This document shows positions 34,041-42,629 of a stretch of 49,571 nucleotides of DNA, piece after piece. The translations under genes were made by a program, and so were the position numbers. This DNA comes from CAZYSK01 sp964649415 (GTDB taxonomy: Bacteria; Chloroflexota; Anaerolineae; B4-G1). The stretch lies in contig CAZYSK010000041.1 of the NCBI GenBank assembly GCA_964649415.1, positions 1-49,571 on the forward strand, in the 5' to 3' direction. Within the stretch, counting starts at the first letter, position 1, and each line of letters opens with the position of its first letter. The notes beneath the pieces are model-generated. The model was not told where the DNA came from and ran no database searches. It saw nothing but the letters and a program-made list of their open reading frames with translations.

Positions 34041-34664
34041 TTGTTGCAACGCATTCTGCGCGCCATCATCAACGGCCTGTTCACCCTGCTTACCCGTCGG
34101 GAATACGTTGGATTGGAGAACATCCCCGCCAATCCGCCCTATATTCTGGTGACCAACCATCTATCCATCCTGGACTCCCCTCTGCTGCTGACCGTGTGTC
34201 CGCACACAATCCGTGCCCTCGCCGCGGCCAAGCACAAGCGCAACCCATTCTATGCCCTGCTGCTGGAGATCATGGGTTCCATCTGGGTGAGACGGGGGGC
34301 GGTAGATCGCCAGGCGTTGGATGGGGCGCTGGAAGCGTTGCAGAATGGGGAAGTTCTGGGCATAGCCCCAGAGGGCACGCGCTCCCGGACCACGCACGCG
34401 CTGCAGCAGGGGAAGACCGGTGCGGCCTACCTCGCCACCCGCGCCGATGTGGCGCTCGTGCCGGTCGGAATCACCGGCACCGAGCACATCGTTCAGGGCG
34501 TGTTTCGGCTGCGCCGCGCCCGCGTGCGGGTGGTGGTCGGCGAGCCCTTCCGGCTACCCGAAAGCGGGCGGGTGCGGGGCCAGAAGCTACACGAATACAC
34601 CGACCTGATTATGTCCCACATCGCCGAGCTGCTGCCGGAGGAATACCGCGGTGTGTACGCCTGA
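34041..34664 (+). CDS. plsC: 1-acyl-sn-glycerol-3-phosphate acyltransferase
   Basis: A 207-residue PlsC-type acyltransferase adding the second acyl chain in phosphatidate synthesis at the membrane. Motifs are NHLSILDSPLLL (HX4D), the SIWVRRGAVDR block, APEGTRSR and VPVGITGTEHI. The start appears to be TTG at 34041, six bases after GGAGG and right behind an in-frame TGA; the ATG at 34037 is in another frame. Confidence 0.9.
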   Translation: MLQRILRAIINGLFTLLTRREYVGLENIPANPPYILVTNHLSILDSPLLLTVCPHTIRALAAAKHKRNPFYALLLEIMGSIWVRRGAVDRQALDGALEALQNGEVLGIAPEGTRSRTTHALQQGKTGAAYLATRADVALVPVGITGTEHIVQGVFRLRRARVRVVVGEPFRLPESGRVRGQKLHEYTDLIMSHIAELLPEEYRGVYA

Positions 34665-34748
34665 CGTCGAGGTCGAGGTATTGGACCGAAGCGGGCACCC
34701 GCCCATTCCACGCCTCCAACCTCCAACCCCCAACCTCCAGCCCCCAAC

Positions 34749-35426
34749 TCACTCAGCGTCTCGTTCAGGGTGTGGTTGGGCATCCCCTTCGAGCCCCGCT
34801 CCGTGCGCGGCTTCGTGCGCGGCTGCCAGGATGATCATGCGTGCAGCGACCTCAGGGGAGATGCGAGCGGTGTTGATCGCCAGGTGGTAGTACTTGAGGT
34901 CCCTCCAGCTCGCGTTGTTGTGCATGTAGCGGATGTACTGGCGTTTCTGTTCGTCGGAACTGGCGACGCGCAGCCGGGCCTCCGGCTCTGAGATACTCAA
35001 CCGCTGCATCAGCCGCCGGGTCCGCACGTCGACTGGCGCGTACAGGCGCACGTGCAGCGCCGTCGGCCAGTCGCGCAGGACCATCTGGCCGCCACGCCCG
35101 ACGATGATGGCGTTTCCCTCCCTGGCAAAGCGCTCCATGGTCTCGCGCACGACGCGCTCGTAGGTTTGGTCGTCCATGGCCGCCTGCCTCCCGAAGGCTG
35201 TCGGGTCCTTGCCATATAGCGAGGCCATCTGATCGCTGATCAGCCTGGGCTGGCGGGTGACGGCCCGCTCCTTGGCCAGCACGGCCTTGACGTCCACGCC
35301 CGCCTCCTCAGCGATGTGCGTCAGCATCGCCTTATCCACGCGGCAGTAGCCTAGCTCCTGGCACACAAGATTCGCGATCCGGTCCCCCTCGCTCCCCAGT
35401 TCACGTGAGATCGTGATCACGGCCAT
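34749..35426 (-). CDS. cytidylate-kinase-like family protein
   Basis: A 225-residue P-loop-type protein of the Cytidylate_kin2 family. It starts AVITISRELGSEGDRIANLVCQELGY, where the usual lysine of the P-loop is not present. Further family blocks are GNAIIVGRGGQMVL and LHVRLYAPVDVRTRRLMQR. Family members are nucleotide-kinase-like, with substrates not established. The last 20 residues, after AAHEAAHGAG, are poorly conserved in type. Convergent with plsC across 84 bp of CCAACCTCCAACC low-complexity sequence. Confidence 0.82.
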   Translation of the reverse strand: MAVITISRELGSEGDRIANLVCQELGYCRVDKAMLTHIAEEAGVDVKAVLAKERAVTRQPRLISDQMASLYGKDPTAFGRQAAMDDQTYERVVRETMERFAREGNAIIVGRGGQMVLRDWPTALHVRLYAPVDVRTRRLMQRLSISEPEARLRVASSDEQKRQYIRYMHNNASWRDLKYYHLAINTARISPEVAARMIILAAAHEAAHGAGLEGDAQPHPERDAE

Positions 35427-35538
35427 GACCCCATCTCCTTGCCGATTCGGTCTTCACAAGCGCAACCGAGGACTCTCCATCTCTGCCTGGATTCTAGCAC
35501 GATCTCACCGCAAGGGGAAACGAGATCTGAGAGTTACT

Positions 35539-35673
35539 TACTCAGGTGAGACGCACTTCCTGGCTCGAAAACGCGGACGCGGACGTCCGCCTTTGATGGC
35601 CATTGAAGCGTCTGTAAGTCCTGGAAGTCGAATTCTCGAACGAAAACTAAGTGCGTCCCACCTTGGCTGAGTA
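35539..35673. mobile_element. MITE-like element, 135 bp
   Basis: Left end TACTCAGGTGAGACGCACTT (35539-35558) matches the inverse of the right end, whose reverse complement reads TACTCAGCCAAGGTGGGACGCACTT in 35649-35673, apart from a five-base gap and one mismatch. The centre holds a GC-rich palindromic stretch CGCGGACGCGGACGTCCGC. No transposase frame, so a non-autonomous element or remnant. Confidence 0.55.
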
Positions 35674-35716
35674 GTAGCACATGAGAAGCCATTTTCCTCT
35701 GTTGTCCAGCGCACGC

Positions 35717-35744
35717 TTGACTTTTGGAACCAAGCAGGTACCAT
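35717..35744 (+). promoter_or_regulatory. candidate flavoprotein promoter
   Basis: TTGACT at 35717-35722 and TACCAT at 35739-35744, 16-bp spacer, fifteen bases before the ATG at 35759; the leader would be very short. Confidence 0.4.
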
Positions 35745-35758
35745 AGGGTAAGTGAGCT

Positions 35759-37144
35759 ATGACAGAACATCGGGTAATCGTGATCGGCGGAGGCCCCGCC
35801 GGTTTGATGGCAGCCGGGCATGCCACCACTTCGGGAGCCAAGGTGGTGCTCGTAGAGAGGATGGATCGCCCGGGGCGCAAGCTGCGCATCACGGGCAAGG
35901 GGCGCTGCAACCTGAGCAATGTGGCTTCGCTCTCCGGTTTCATTGCCCACTTCGGACGCAACGGGCGCTTCCTCCGCCAGGCGTTTTCGCGCTTCTCCAA
36001 CTCCGATCTGGTGGCCTTCCTGGAGGGACTGGGAGTTCCCACTGTGACTGAGCGAGGAGGGCGGATCTTCCCGGCCAGCGGAAAGGCCCAGGACGTAGTG
36101 GATGCGTTGGTGCGTTGGGCGCAGAAAGGCGGTGTGACCCTGCGGACCCGGTCGCGGGCCGAGCGCTTGATCGTCGAGGAGGGCCGGGTCGCCGGCGTGC
36201 AGGTGATCCGCACCGCTTCCCGCCGGGCGAAGGCGGCGACCGCGAACGTTGCGGACTACGATCCGAACACACGACCGCCGTTCGTAGTGAGGCCCGGACG
36301 TCCGCGTCCGCCAGGTCTGCCGGAGTGCCGTCCCGCGGACGCCGTGATTGTCGCTACCGGCGGAGCATCCTACCCGGCCACCGGTTCCACGGGGGATGGT
36401 TATCGGCTGGCTGAATCCGTGGGACACACCATCGTGCCAATCCGCCCGGCGTTGGTTCCCCTGGAGACAGGCGGCAACGTCGCTGCCAGGTTGCAGGGTC
36501 TGAGTCTACGCAACGTGAGCGTCCGCGTGTGGATCGATGGGAAACAAGAAGCGGAGCTGTTCGGCGAGATGCTCTTCACCCACTTCGGCGTGTCCGGACC
36601 GATCATCCTCTCGCTGAGCAAGCAAGTCGTAGACGCGCTGCGCCGGGGCCAGCGCGTGGCCCTCTCCGTTGACCTCAAACCGGCGCTCGACGAACCTAAG
36701 CTGGACGCGCGCCTCCTGCGCGACCTGGACGCCCACGGCAAGCGCCAGTTTCGCACGTTGCTCAAAGGGCTGCTTCCCAGCAAGCTGATCCCGGTTTGCA
36801 TAGACCTGGTGGGCATTCCCGCCGCCAAACCAGGTCATCAGATCACATCTCAGGAGCGCAAGCGGCTGCTCGGCTGGTTGAAGGACTTCCGCCTGGAGGT
36901 GATAGGCCACCGTCCCCTTGCGGAGGCGATCGTCACGGCCGGCGGGGTGGACACCCGGGAGATTGACCCGCGCACGATGGCCTCGCGCCTGGTCCAGGGC
37001 CTGTATTTCGCCGGGGAGGTTCTGGACGTGGATGCAGACACCGGCGGCTACAACCTGCAGGCCGCGTTCTCCACCGGTTGGATGGCCGGCCGCTCCGCGG
37101 CCCGCTACGTGGAGACGCGGGCACCAGCTTCAACTCCGCCATAG
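35759..37144 (+). CDS. HI0933/BaiN-type FAD flavoprotein with repeat insertion
   Basis: A 461-residue NAD(P)/FAD-dependent oxidoreductase of the HI0933/BaiN family, normally about 400-415 residues. Dinucleotide motif VIVIGGGPAGLMAAGHA, then GRKLRITGKGRCNLSN, DAVIVATGGASYPATGSTGDGY, FTHFGVSGPIIL and the C-terminal GGVDTREIDPRTMASRLVQGLYFAGEVLDVDADTGG-type block. The extra length lies at about residues 152-193, just before the VIVATGG strand. It is rich in Arg and Pro (RPGRPRPPGLPECRPAD) and is encoded by a GC-rich palindromic repeat. All family motifs outside it are intact. Confidence 0.88.
   Translation: MTEHRVIVIGGGPAGLMAAGHATTSGAKVVLVERMDRPGRKLRITGKGRCNLSNVASLSGFIAHFGRNGRFLRQAFSRFSNSDLVAFLEGLGVPTVTERGGRIFPASGKAQDVVDALVRWAQKGGVTLRTRSRAERLIVEEGRVAGVQVIRTASRRAKAATANVADYDPNTRPPFVVRPGRPRPPGLPECRPADAVIVATGGASYPATGSTGDGYRLAESVGHTIVPIRPALVPLETGGNVAARLQGLSLRNVSVRVWIDGKQEAELFGEMLFTHFGVSGPIILSLSKQVVDALRRGQRVALSVDLKPALDEPKLDARLLRDLDAHGKRQFRTLLKGLLPSKLIPVCIDLVGIPAAKPGHQITSQERKRLLGWLKDFRLEVIGHRPLAEAIVTAGGVDTREIDPRTMASRLVQGLYFAGEVLDVDADTGGYNLQAAFSTGWMAGRSAARYVETRAPASTPP
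36281..36340. repeat. repeat family B copy inside the flavoprotein gene
   Basis: The stretch begins TTCGTAGTGAGGCCCGGA and ends GGAGTGCCGTCCCGCGGAC; its inner part CCGGACGTCCGCGTCCG is palindromic. The same beginning and end words occur at 40117-40275 in a permease gene. Here it is read in frame as a Pro/Arg-rich insert. Confidence 0.7.
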
Positions 37145-37170
37145 CGGAAACACAGCGGCTCCTCTCAGCT

Positions 37171-37293
37171 ACAGCAATTCCCGTTTTGTAGCCGCGATTT
37201 CCAAATCGCGTGTATTTTGCCGCGTAAAGCACCCTGCGCGATTGCGAAATCGCCACTGCGACCTCGCTTTTCCCCCATAACGGGAATTGCTGT
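37171..37293. mobile_element. 123-bp MITE with perfect 15-bp terminal inverted repeats
   Basis: ACAGCAATTCCCGTT at 37171-37185 and AACGGGAATTGCTGT at 37279-37293 are perfect inverted copies. The interior has a second palindrome, GCGATTT-CC-AAATCGC, and no coding frame. It lies two bases before the GNAT stop and 27 bases after the flavoprotein stop. Classic form of a miniature inverted-repeat element moved by an absent transposase. Confidence 0.75.
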
Positions 37294-37294
37294 C

Positions 37295-37891
37295 TCAACT
37301 ACGAAGGGTAGCACCGCGACTCCACCGCAACAGTGGCCCCACGGTCCCCAGGCGCTGCATCCCAAGTTTCTCGAGAACGCGAACAGAGGCAATGTTGTCC
37401 GGGGCGCACTCGGCGACGATTCTGCGCACGCCCGGCTGGGCGAGCGTCCAGCCGACCAGTGCCTGTGTTGCCTCGGAGGCATATCCCTGTCTTCTATAAG
37501 CAGGGGCGACGCTGTAACCGATCTCCACCGTCCCCTCGCCATCCGGCTTGCCCTTAAACCCCAGATCCCCGATAACGACGAAATCCGTCCTGCGAATCAT
37601 CAGCCAGATACCCCATCCAAGCAGCGACGGATCGGCCTCCAGTCCCTGGACGTAATGGGGTAGAAAGTCCCGGAGGTCTTGGGCGGGCCAATCGTCCGGC
37701 ACACGTGCGCCCAGGAGAGCCTCCGCGCGCACGCCGCCGTGGCTCAGTGCCCGCGCGAGCTTCGCCGAGCAGGGGAGAAGATCTAGACGCTGGGTTGAGA
37801 CAGTCAACGAGCCGGGCTTTTCATGCGATGTTCTATCGCCTGATGGAACATCCCCAGGAACCTGGCTCTGAATGTGAGGTTTCTCGCTCAC
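37295..37891 (-). CDS. GNAT-family N-acetyltransferase (RimJ/RimL type)
   Basis: A 198-residue acetyltransferase. The first 28 residues are non-conserved. The GNAT core includes TVEIGYSVAPAYRRQGYASEATQALVGW (motif A with the QGYAS acetyl-CoA loop) and ECAPDNIASVRVLEKLGMQRLG (motif B). Substrate unknown; relatives acetylate ribosomal-protein N-termini or small molecules. ATG overlaps the ATPase stop (ATGA), placing it at the end of the efflux operon, where drug acetylation is possible. Confidence 0.88.
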   Translation of the reverse strand: MSEKPHIQSQVPGDVPSGDRTSHEKPGSLTVSTQRLDLLPCSAKLARALSHGGVRAEALLGARVPDDWPAQDLRDFLPHYVQGLEADPSLLGWGIWLMIRRTDFVVIGDLGFKGKPDGEGTVEIGYSVAPAYRRQGYASEATQALVGWTLAQPGVRRIVAECAPDNIASVRVLEKLGMQRLGTVGPLLRWSRGATLRS

Positions 37892-38748
37892 CCGTTATCC
37901 AACAGCCGGCACAATGCCGCCCGCTCCTCCCGGCTGAGCAGTGCCAGAGCAGCGGACGCGGCCGACCTCAGACCGTCGGGATCAACGTCCGCCGGGTCCC
38001 CGTTCAAGAGCGCCTTCCCCAATCCAGAGCGGCGGAATGCGGCCAGGTCTTCCTCGAACGGAGCACCCACCGTGTGCTCGTGCACGATGTTTCCGTCTCG
38101 CATCACGAGGATACGATCGGTCTGCCGGGCCACGGCAGGGTCGTGGGTCACGACGATGATCGTCGTGACCAACTCGTGATTGAGCTGGTGCATCAGCCGG
38201 ATCACTTCCTCGCCGCTCTGGGAGTCCAGGTCACCGGTGGGCTCGTCGGCCAGCACCAGCGCAGGCTGGTTGGCCAGCGCCCTCGCGATAGCAACCCGCT
38301 GCCGCTGGCCACCGGAGAGCTGGTTGGGCAGATGGTTCATGCGGTCGGATAGACCGACCAGTTCCAGGAGCTCCCCAGCCCGCCGCCGCCGCTTCCCACG
38401 TCCTGTAGACTGTCCCATCATCGGCACTTCCACGTTCTCGCGGGCGGTGAGCGTGGGGATCAGGTTATGCAATTGGAAGACGAAACCCACGGTGCGAGCG
38501 CGGAAGGTATCCAAGTCGCGCACTTTGGCCAGGTCTTCTCCGTTCACCAACACCTGCCCACTGCTCGGCCGGTCGAGAGCGCCAATCATGTTGAGCAGGG
38601 TAGACTTGCCGGACCCTGAAGGTCCCATCACGGAGACGAAACCTCCCCGGTGGACGTGCATATCGACGCCATCCAGTGCCCGCACCTCCGCTCCGTTGCC
38701 ATACAACTTCACGAGATTCTGTGTTTCGACAATGTTCTCACTTACCAT
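37888..38748 (-). CDS. MacB/LolD-type ABC transporter ATP-binding protein
   Basis: A 286-residue ATPase of the MacB/LolD group: Walker A GPSGSGKSTLLN, FVFQLHNLIPTLTARENV (Q-loop), signature LSGGQRQRVAIARAL, Walker B LVLADEPTGDLD, switch His in VVTHDP. The ATG at 38748 is used (GGAG upstream); longer frames run into the hairpin at 38806-38845. The C-terminal 60 residues after NIVHEHTVGAPFEEDL are an extension. Only ATPase for the two permeases in the locus. Confidence 0.92.
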   Translation of the reverse strand: MVSENIVETQNLVKLYGNGAEVRALDGVDMHVHRGGFVSVMGPSGSGKSTLLNMIGALDRPSSGQVLVNGEDLAKVRDLDTFRARTVGFVFQLHNLIPTLTARENVEVPMMGQSTGRGKRRRRAGELLELVGLSDRMNHLPNQLSGGQRQRVAIARALANQPALVLADEPTGDLDSQSGEEVIRLMHQLNHELVTTIIVVTHDPAVARQTDRILVMRDGNIVHEHTVGAPFEEDLAAFRRSGLGKALLNGDPADVDPDGLRSAASAALALLSREERAALCRLLDNG

Positions 38749-38805
38749 ATTCCGACTCCCGCACGGCGGCTGACGTTTGCCACCCGCTCGTAATAGCCGC
38801 TTCAG

Positions 38806-38845
38806 AGGTGACCGGCACTTGAAGAACTCCGAGTGCCGGTCACCT
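38806..38845. repeat. 14-bp-stem hairpin between permease and ATPase
   Basis: AGGTGACCGGCACT and AGTGCCGGTCACCT form a perfect 14-bp stem around 12 nt. There is no T tract on the minus strand, so attenuation, mRNA protection or an interspersed repeat is more likely than full termination. Confidence 0.6.
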
Positions 38846-38870
38846 GAACGATTACGCAGTGCCCACTCCC

Positions 38871-41399
38871 CTACTCGTACCTGAGTGCCTCCACCGGTCG
38901 TAACCTCGACGCCCGCCACGCCGGGTAGAGGCCGCCCACAGCGCCCAGCACGAGCGCCGTGACTATCGCCTGGGCGAAAAGGCCCGGGCTGAAACGGGCG
39001 CGCACAAATCCGGCCATGGCCGGCACCCTGTTGAGCGCGGCAATCGCCACAACCCCGGTCACGAGCCCCACGGCAGCGCCCAGCAAGCTCAAGGCCAACG
39101 ATTCACGCAGAATCATGCGCAACACGCGACCTCTGCGCCAACCCAGGGCGCGCAGCACGCCGATCTCCCGCGTGCGCTCGAAGACGCTCATCACCATCGT
39201 GTTCATCATCCCGGCTCCACCTACCAGGAGCGCCAGGAATGCAATGGCCCACGTGCTGTCCTGCATCATCTGCATGTCCGACGCGTCCTCCGCGAATTTG
39301 CTCGCCCGCGAGATGGAGACCTCGGGGAACCGTGCCTCTATCTCGTGCTCCACCGCCTCGGCTCGCGAGGAATCCTCAAGCGCTATGCCGACGAAGCGCA
39401 CGTCTTCGGCCTGGAGAGGATCCTCCAACCGTACACCCATGAAACTGACCTTGTGTGGCTGGCCGAAGAGATTCTGCGCGTCGCGCAGGCTGATGATCCC
39501 CGCCCCGTCCTCGAAGGGGGTACCGGTCTCGTAGATACCGACGATGCGGAACGAGGAGTTGAAGAGGCGCATCGTCTGCCCCACCCGCTTGTTGAAGTTG
39601 TCCGCGGCGACACGTCCGATCATGATCTGGCGGTTGGCAGTCAGAGCCTGCCCTTCCACGATCCGGAAATCACGGATGAGTTGCCCCCGTGGCTGATACC
39701 CGAACACGATGAAGAAGGGCAGATCCCCGACCGTCGCGTAGCCGGTCAGGAAGCCCTCGGCGTGCGCCACGCCGGGGAGGGACGCAATGCGCCTCACAAT
39801 GCCCTCGTCAATCGTGCTCAGGTCCACCGACGCACCCGCCTCCATGCCGACCAGTTGGGCGCCTCCCTTGCTGGTCATCGCTGTCATCGCGTCCACCAGA
39901 CCGTCGGCCAATCCCCCCAGGCTGACCATCGCCATGATAGCGATGCCGATCCCCATCAGAGTGAGGGACGTGCGGGTGGGTTGGCGCAGGAGGTTGCGCA
40001 ACGGACGCGCAACCCCCACCACAAAGGCGCCATTCCGATGGCGCGCGATCCCCACTACAAAGGCGCCATTCCGATGGCGCGCGATCCACGTCCGCAGACG
40101 CACGACCCAACCTCCTTCGTGAGGCCCGGATGTCTGAATCCGCGATGTCTGCATCCGCCGGGTCCGCCGGGTTGCCGTCCCGCGGACACACGGCCCGCAG
40201 TCCGTGCTAACCGGACGCCTTCGTCCGCGACGCCCGCGCCCGCCAGACCCACCGGAGTGCCGTCTGGCGGACCTACGGGCCCCAGCGCCACTTTCGGCCC
40301 GCATCGCCTCCGCCGGGGTCAGGCGGGAAGCGTGCCAGGCCGGGTACAGTCCACCCACCAAACCCAGCGCCAACGCAACGCCGATGGCCTGGATGAAAAG
40401 GCCGGGTGACAAGCTGCCAGTCACAAGGCCACCCGCCACCGGCAGCCGCCGCACTGCCCAGACCACCGCCATACCCAGACCCGCCCCCACGAGCCCTCCC
40501 AGTCCGCACAGGGCCAACGCTTCGGCCAGGACCAGGACCAGGACGCGCCCCGCGTGCCATCCGATGGCACGCAGGGTACCAAACTCCCGAGTGCGCTCGA
40601 AGATGCTCATCAACAGCGTGTTCATCACCCCGATGCCACCGATGAGTACGGCCATGAAGGAGACGACCCAGGTGAAGGCGTCTATGTAGTCCAGCATCTG
40701 CTGGTTATCGGCGAAATCAGAGGATAGTGTCACACTCACATCGTCAAGGCGCTGCTCGATTCGCTCTTGCACCCGCTCCGCGTCGTCGAGGTTGCGCAGC
40801 TTGACCAGAAAGGCATTTACCTGGCGCGGGTGCTTGGACAGCGTCTGAGCGTCGCCTATCGTGACAACCGCAGCGCCTTCCTCAATCGGCTCGCCCGTCT
40901 CGTATATGCCCACCACGCGGAACATGACCTCGTAGAGGCGGAGCGTATCGCCAACCTTCTTGTCCAGATCGTCGGCCGCTGTCCGCCCCAGGATGAGGGG
41001 CCGCCCGCCACGCTGGGATGCCCGCTCCGTCAGGCCCTCGCCCTCCACGATCTTGAAGTGCTCGATGGCGAACCCGTCGGTCTCATAGCCAAAGACGATG
41101 AAATACGGCAGGCCCTCCGTGGGGGCCAAGGTGTAGACCATGCCGGTCACCTCCTTGACGCCCGACAGACCGGCGAGAGACTGACCCATCTCCTCATCCA
41201 AGCTGCTGAACACGATGTCCACCGCGTCCGACTGAGCCACCAGAAGATCGGCCTTGCTACCGCCACTGAGCGCGCCGTACGCGGCCGCCAGGCCCTCGGA
41301 CAGCGTCCCCAGCGCAACGATGGCCGCCACGCCGATGGCCACACCGGCTATTGTCAACAGCGTGCGTGTCTTGCGCCGCAACAGGCTCTTGAGGATCAT
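38871..41399 (-). CDS. double-length MacB/FtsX-like permease with repeat-filled linker
   Basis: An 842-residue protein made of two complete MacB-type permease units in tandem. Each starts with a helix after LRRKTRTLLTIAGVAIG or LRQPTRTSLTLMGIGIA, has a periplasmic domain ending in (F/S)ERTRE(F/I)GxLRA(I/L)GW, and ends GGLYPAW(H/R)ASRL. The two units are joined by about 100 residues rich in Arg, Gly and Ser that are encoded by family B and family A repeats. This includes two copies of ARHRNGAFVVG. The paralogue at 44772 has the same two units with a short linker. Start ATG 41399, after the HlyD stop. Confidence 0.88.
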   Translation of the reverse strand: MILKSLLRRKTRTLLTIAGVAIGVAAIVALGTLSEGLAAAYGALSGGSKADLLVAQSDAVDIVFSSLDEEMGQSLAGLSGVKEVTGMVYTLAPTEGLPYFIVFGYETDGFAIEHFKIVEGEGLTERASQRGGRPLILGRTAADDLDKKVGDTLRLYEVMFRVVGIYETGEPIEEGAAVVTIGDAQTLSKHPRQVNAFLVKLRNLDDAERVQERIEQRLDDVSVTLSSDFADNQQMLDYIDAFTWVVSFMAVLIGGIGVMNTLLMSIFERTREFGTLRAIGWHAGRVLVLVLAEALALCGLGGLVGAGLGMAVVWAVRRLPVAGGLVTGSLSPGLFIQAIGVALALGLVGGLYPAWHASRLTPAEAMRAESGAGARRSARRHSGGSGGRGRRGRRRPVSTDCGPCVRGTATRRTRRMQTSRIQTSGPHEGGWVVRLRTWIARHRNGAFVVGIARHRNGAFVVGVARPLRNLLRQPTRTSLTLMGIGIAIMAMVSLGGLADGLVDAMTAMTSKGGAQLVGMEAGASVDLSTIDEGIVRRIASLPGVAHAEGFLTGYATVGDLPFFIVFGYQPRGQLIRDFRIVEGQALTANRQIMIGRVAADNFNKRVGQTMRLFNSSFRIVGIYETGTPFEDGAGIISLRDAQNLFGQPHKVSFMGVRLEDPLQAEDVRFVGIALEDSSRAEAVEHEIEARFPEVSISRASKFAEDASDMQMMQDSTWAIAFLALLVGGAGMMNTMVMSVFERTREIGVLRALGWRRGRVLRMILRESLALSLLGAAVGLVTGVVAIAALNRVPAMAGFVRARFSPGLFAQAIVTALVLGAVGGLYPAWRASRLRPVEALRYE
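40027..40080. repeat. palindromic repeat family A, two copies in permease linker
   Basis: GCGCCATTCCGATGGCGC at 40027-40044 and 40063-40080, 36 bp apart, with GCGATCC and CACTACAAAG spacer words. In the permease frame each unit gives ARHRNGAFVVG. Confidence 0.85.
40117..40275. repeat. repeat family B copies in permease linker
   Basis: 40117-40187 starts TTCGTGAGGCCCGGATGTC and ends TTGCCGTCCCGCGGAC. A related unit follows to about 40275, ending GGAGTGCCGTCTGGCGGACC. These share both end words with the copy in the flavoprotein gene at 36281-36340. Confidence 0.65.
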
Positions 41400-41401
41400 T
41401 C

Positions 41402-42595
41402 CTAGCGCCCCACCTCGATGTCCACGAAGGCGGTCATCCCCCACCGGATCGCGCCGGCGTCTGCACCTGCCTCGTCCAGCTCGACGACAGCCGTGAAGTG
41501 GACGCCGCCCGTGCCCGGCTCGGCCATAGGGGCGATGCGCGTCACACGCGCGTTGAAGACCCGCTCCGGGAGCGCATCGAACGTGACCGTCGCCACCTGG
41601 CCGACGGCGACGCGGGCCACGTCTATCTCGTCCAGGTCAGTCGTCTCGATGCGCAACGTGCCCAGATCACCCAACGTGAGCAGAGGCTGGCCCGGCGCAA
41701 CCAGTTCTCCGATCCGTACGTCCACCGCACCAACGGTCCCGTCAAAGGGAGCGCGGATCTCGCACCGCTCCAGCGCCACACTGGCCGTCTCCACCGCAGC
41801 CTGCGCCCGGGCCACCGCTGCCTCCGCCACGGCGACCTCCTCGGCGCTGGCCCCGGCCTGAAGCAGGTCCAGGCTGGCCTGGGCCACGTCTCGTTGCGCA
41901 GACGCGGCCGATACGGCCGCGTTGGCCCCCCGCGTCCGCGCCCCGGCGCTTCTCGTTACCTGGGCCAGGCGCATCTCGGCCGCCTTCACCGCCTGCTCGG
42001 CGGCGCGCAAGCGGAGAGCGGCCTCCTCCTTGACCCAATCCTTGACGTCTGCACCTTCCCCATGCACCTCATCGTAGTGGATCAGAGCAGCCCTGTGCGC
42101 CGCCTCGCTCTCAGCCACCTCGGCCTGTGCCGCGGCAATCTCGGCCCCGGTGGTGCCGGCGGTCAACTGATTCCGTTCGGCGGTGGCCTGAGAAAGGGCG
42201 GCCTCGGCGGCCTCCAGCCTGGCCTCGCCCGCCGCGATTTCCTCGGCGCGAGGCGCGGCTTCGACGAGCACCCGTTGGGCTCGCGCGTTATCCAGCGCAG
42301 CCTGCGCCTGTTGCACGGCCAGTTGCGCATCGGTGGGGTCGAGCCGGACCAGCACGTCGCCCGCCGCCACCTCATCCCCCTGCTCCACGAAGATCTCCTG
42401 CACCGTGCCGTCGGCCTGGGCGCTGAGCGTGGCCCATGCCTCCGGCAACACTTCCCCGGTGACCGAGACCACCGGCACGAAGTCCACGATGGTTTCTGGT
42501 GTCGCCGTCTCCTCTGCAGAACCGGCACAGCCCATCACGCCCAGCGTGAGCAGGATCGCCACAATAACAAGATTAACCAGATGAATTCTCCGCAT
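41402..42595 (-). CDS. HlyD/MacA-type adaptor lipoprotein, copy 2
   Basis: A 397-residue membrane-fusion adaptor. Lipobox LGVMGC, then a biotinyl-lipoyl half-motif (VEQGDEVAAGDVLVRLDPTDAQ), a long Ala/Glu-rich coiled-coil hairpin (about residues 90-270), the second lipoyl half (IRAPFDGTVGAVDVRIGELV) and beta-barrel domains (TFDALPERVFNARVTRIAP). It links the MacB-type permease to the cell exterior. Strongly similar to its neighbour at 42630, so a tandem duplication. Ends two bases before the permease start. Confidence 0.9.
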   Translation of the reverse strand: MRRIHLVNLVIVAILLTLGVMGCAGSAEETATPETIVDFVPVVSVTGEVLPEAWATLSAQADGTVQEIFVEQGDEVAAGDVLVRLDPTDAQLAVQQAQAALDNARAQRVLVEAAPRAEEIAAGEARLEAAEAALSQATAERNQLTAGTTGAEIAAAQAEVAESEAAHRAALIHYDEVHGEGADVKDWVKEEAALRLRAAEQAVKAAEMRLAQVTRSAGARTRGANAAVSAASAQRDVAQASLDLLQAGASAEEVAVAEAAVARAQAAVETASVALERCEIRAPFDGTVGAVDVRIGELVAPGQPLLTLGDLGTLRIETTDLDEIDVARVAVGQVATVTFDALPERVFNARVTRIAPMAEPGTGGVHFTAVVELDEAGADAGAIRWGMTAFVDIEVGR

Positions 42596-42629
42596 TGTCC
42601 GACTCCCTTAAGGCGCGGAAACCGCGCCC

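Larger units (their letters stand above)
35427..35758. other. 332-bp intergenic region
   Basis: Between the divergent kinase-like and flavoprotein genes. It contains an inverted-repeat element (35539-35673) and a promoter for the flavoprotein (35717-35744). No gene is supported. Confidence 0.6.

Noticed and set aside
34665..34748. Possible structured RNA between plsC and the kinase-like gene
   Set aside because: The CCAACCTCCAACCCCCAACC sequence is low complexity with no stem; it is only a pyrimidine-rich gap.
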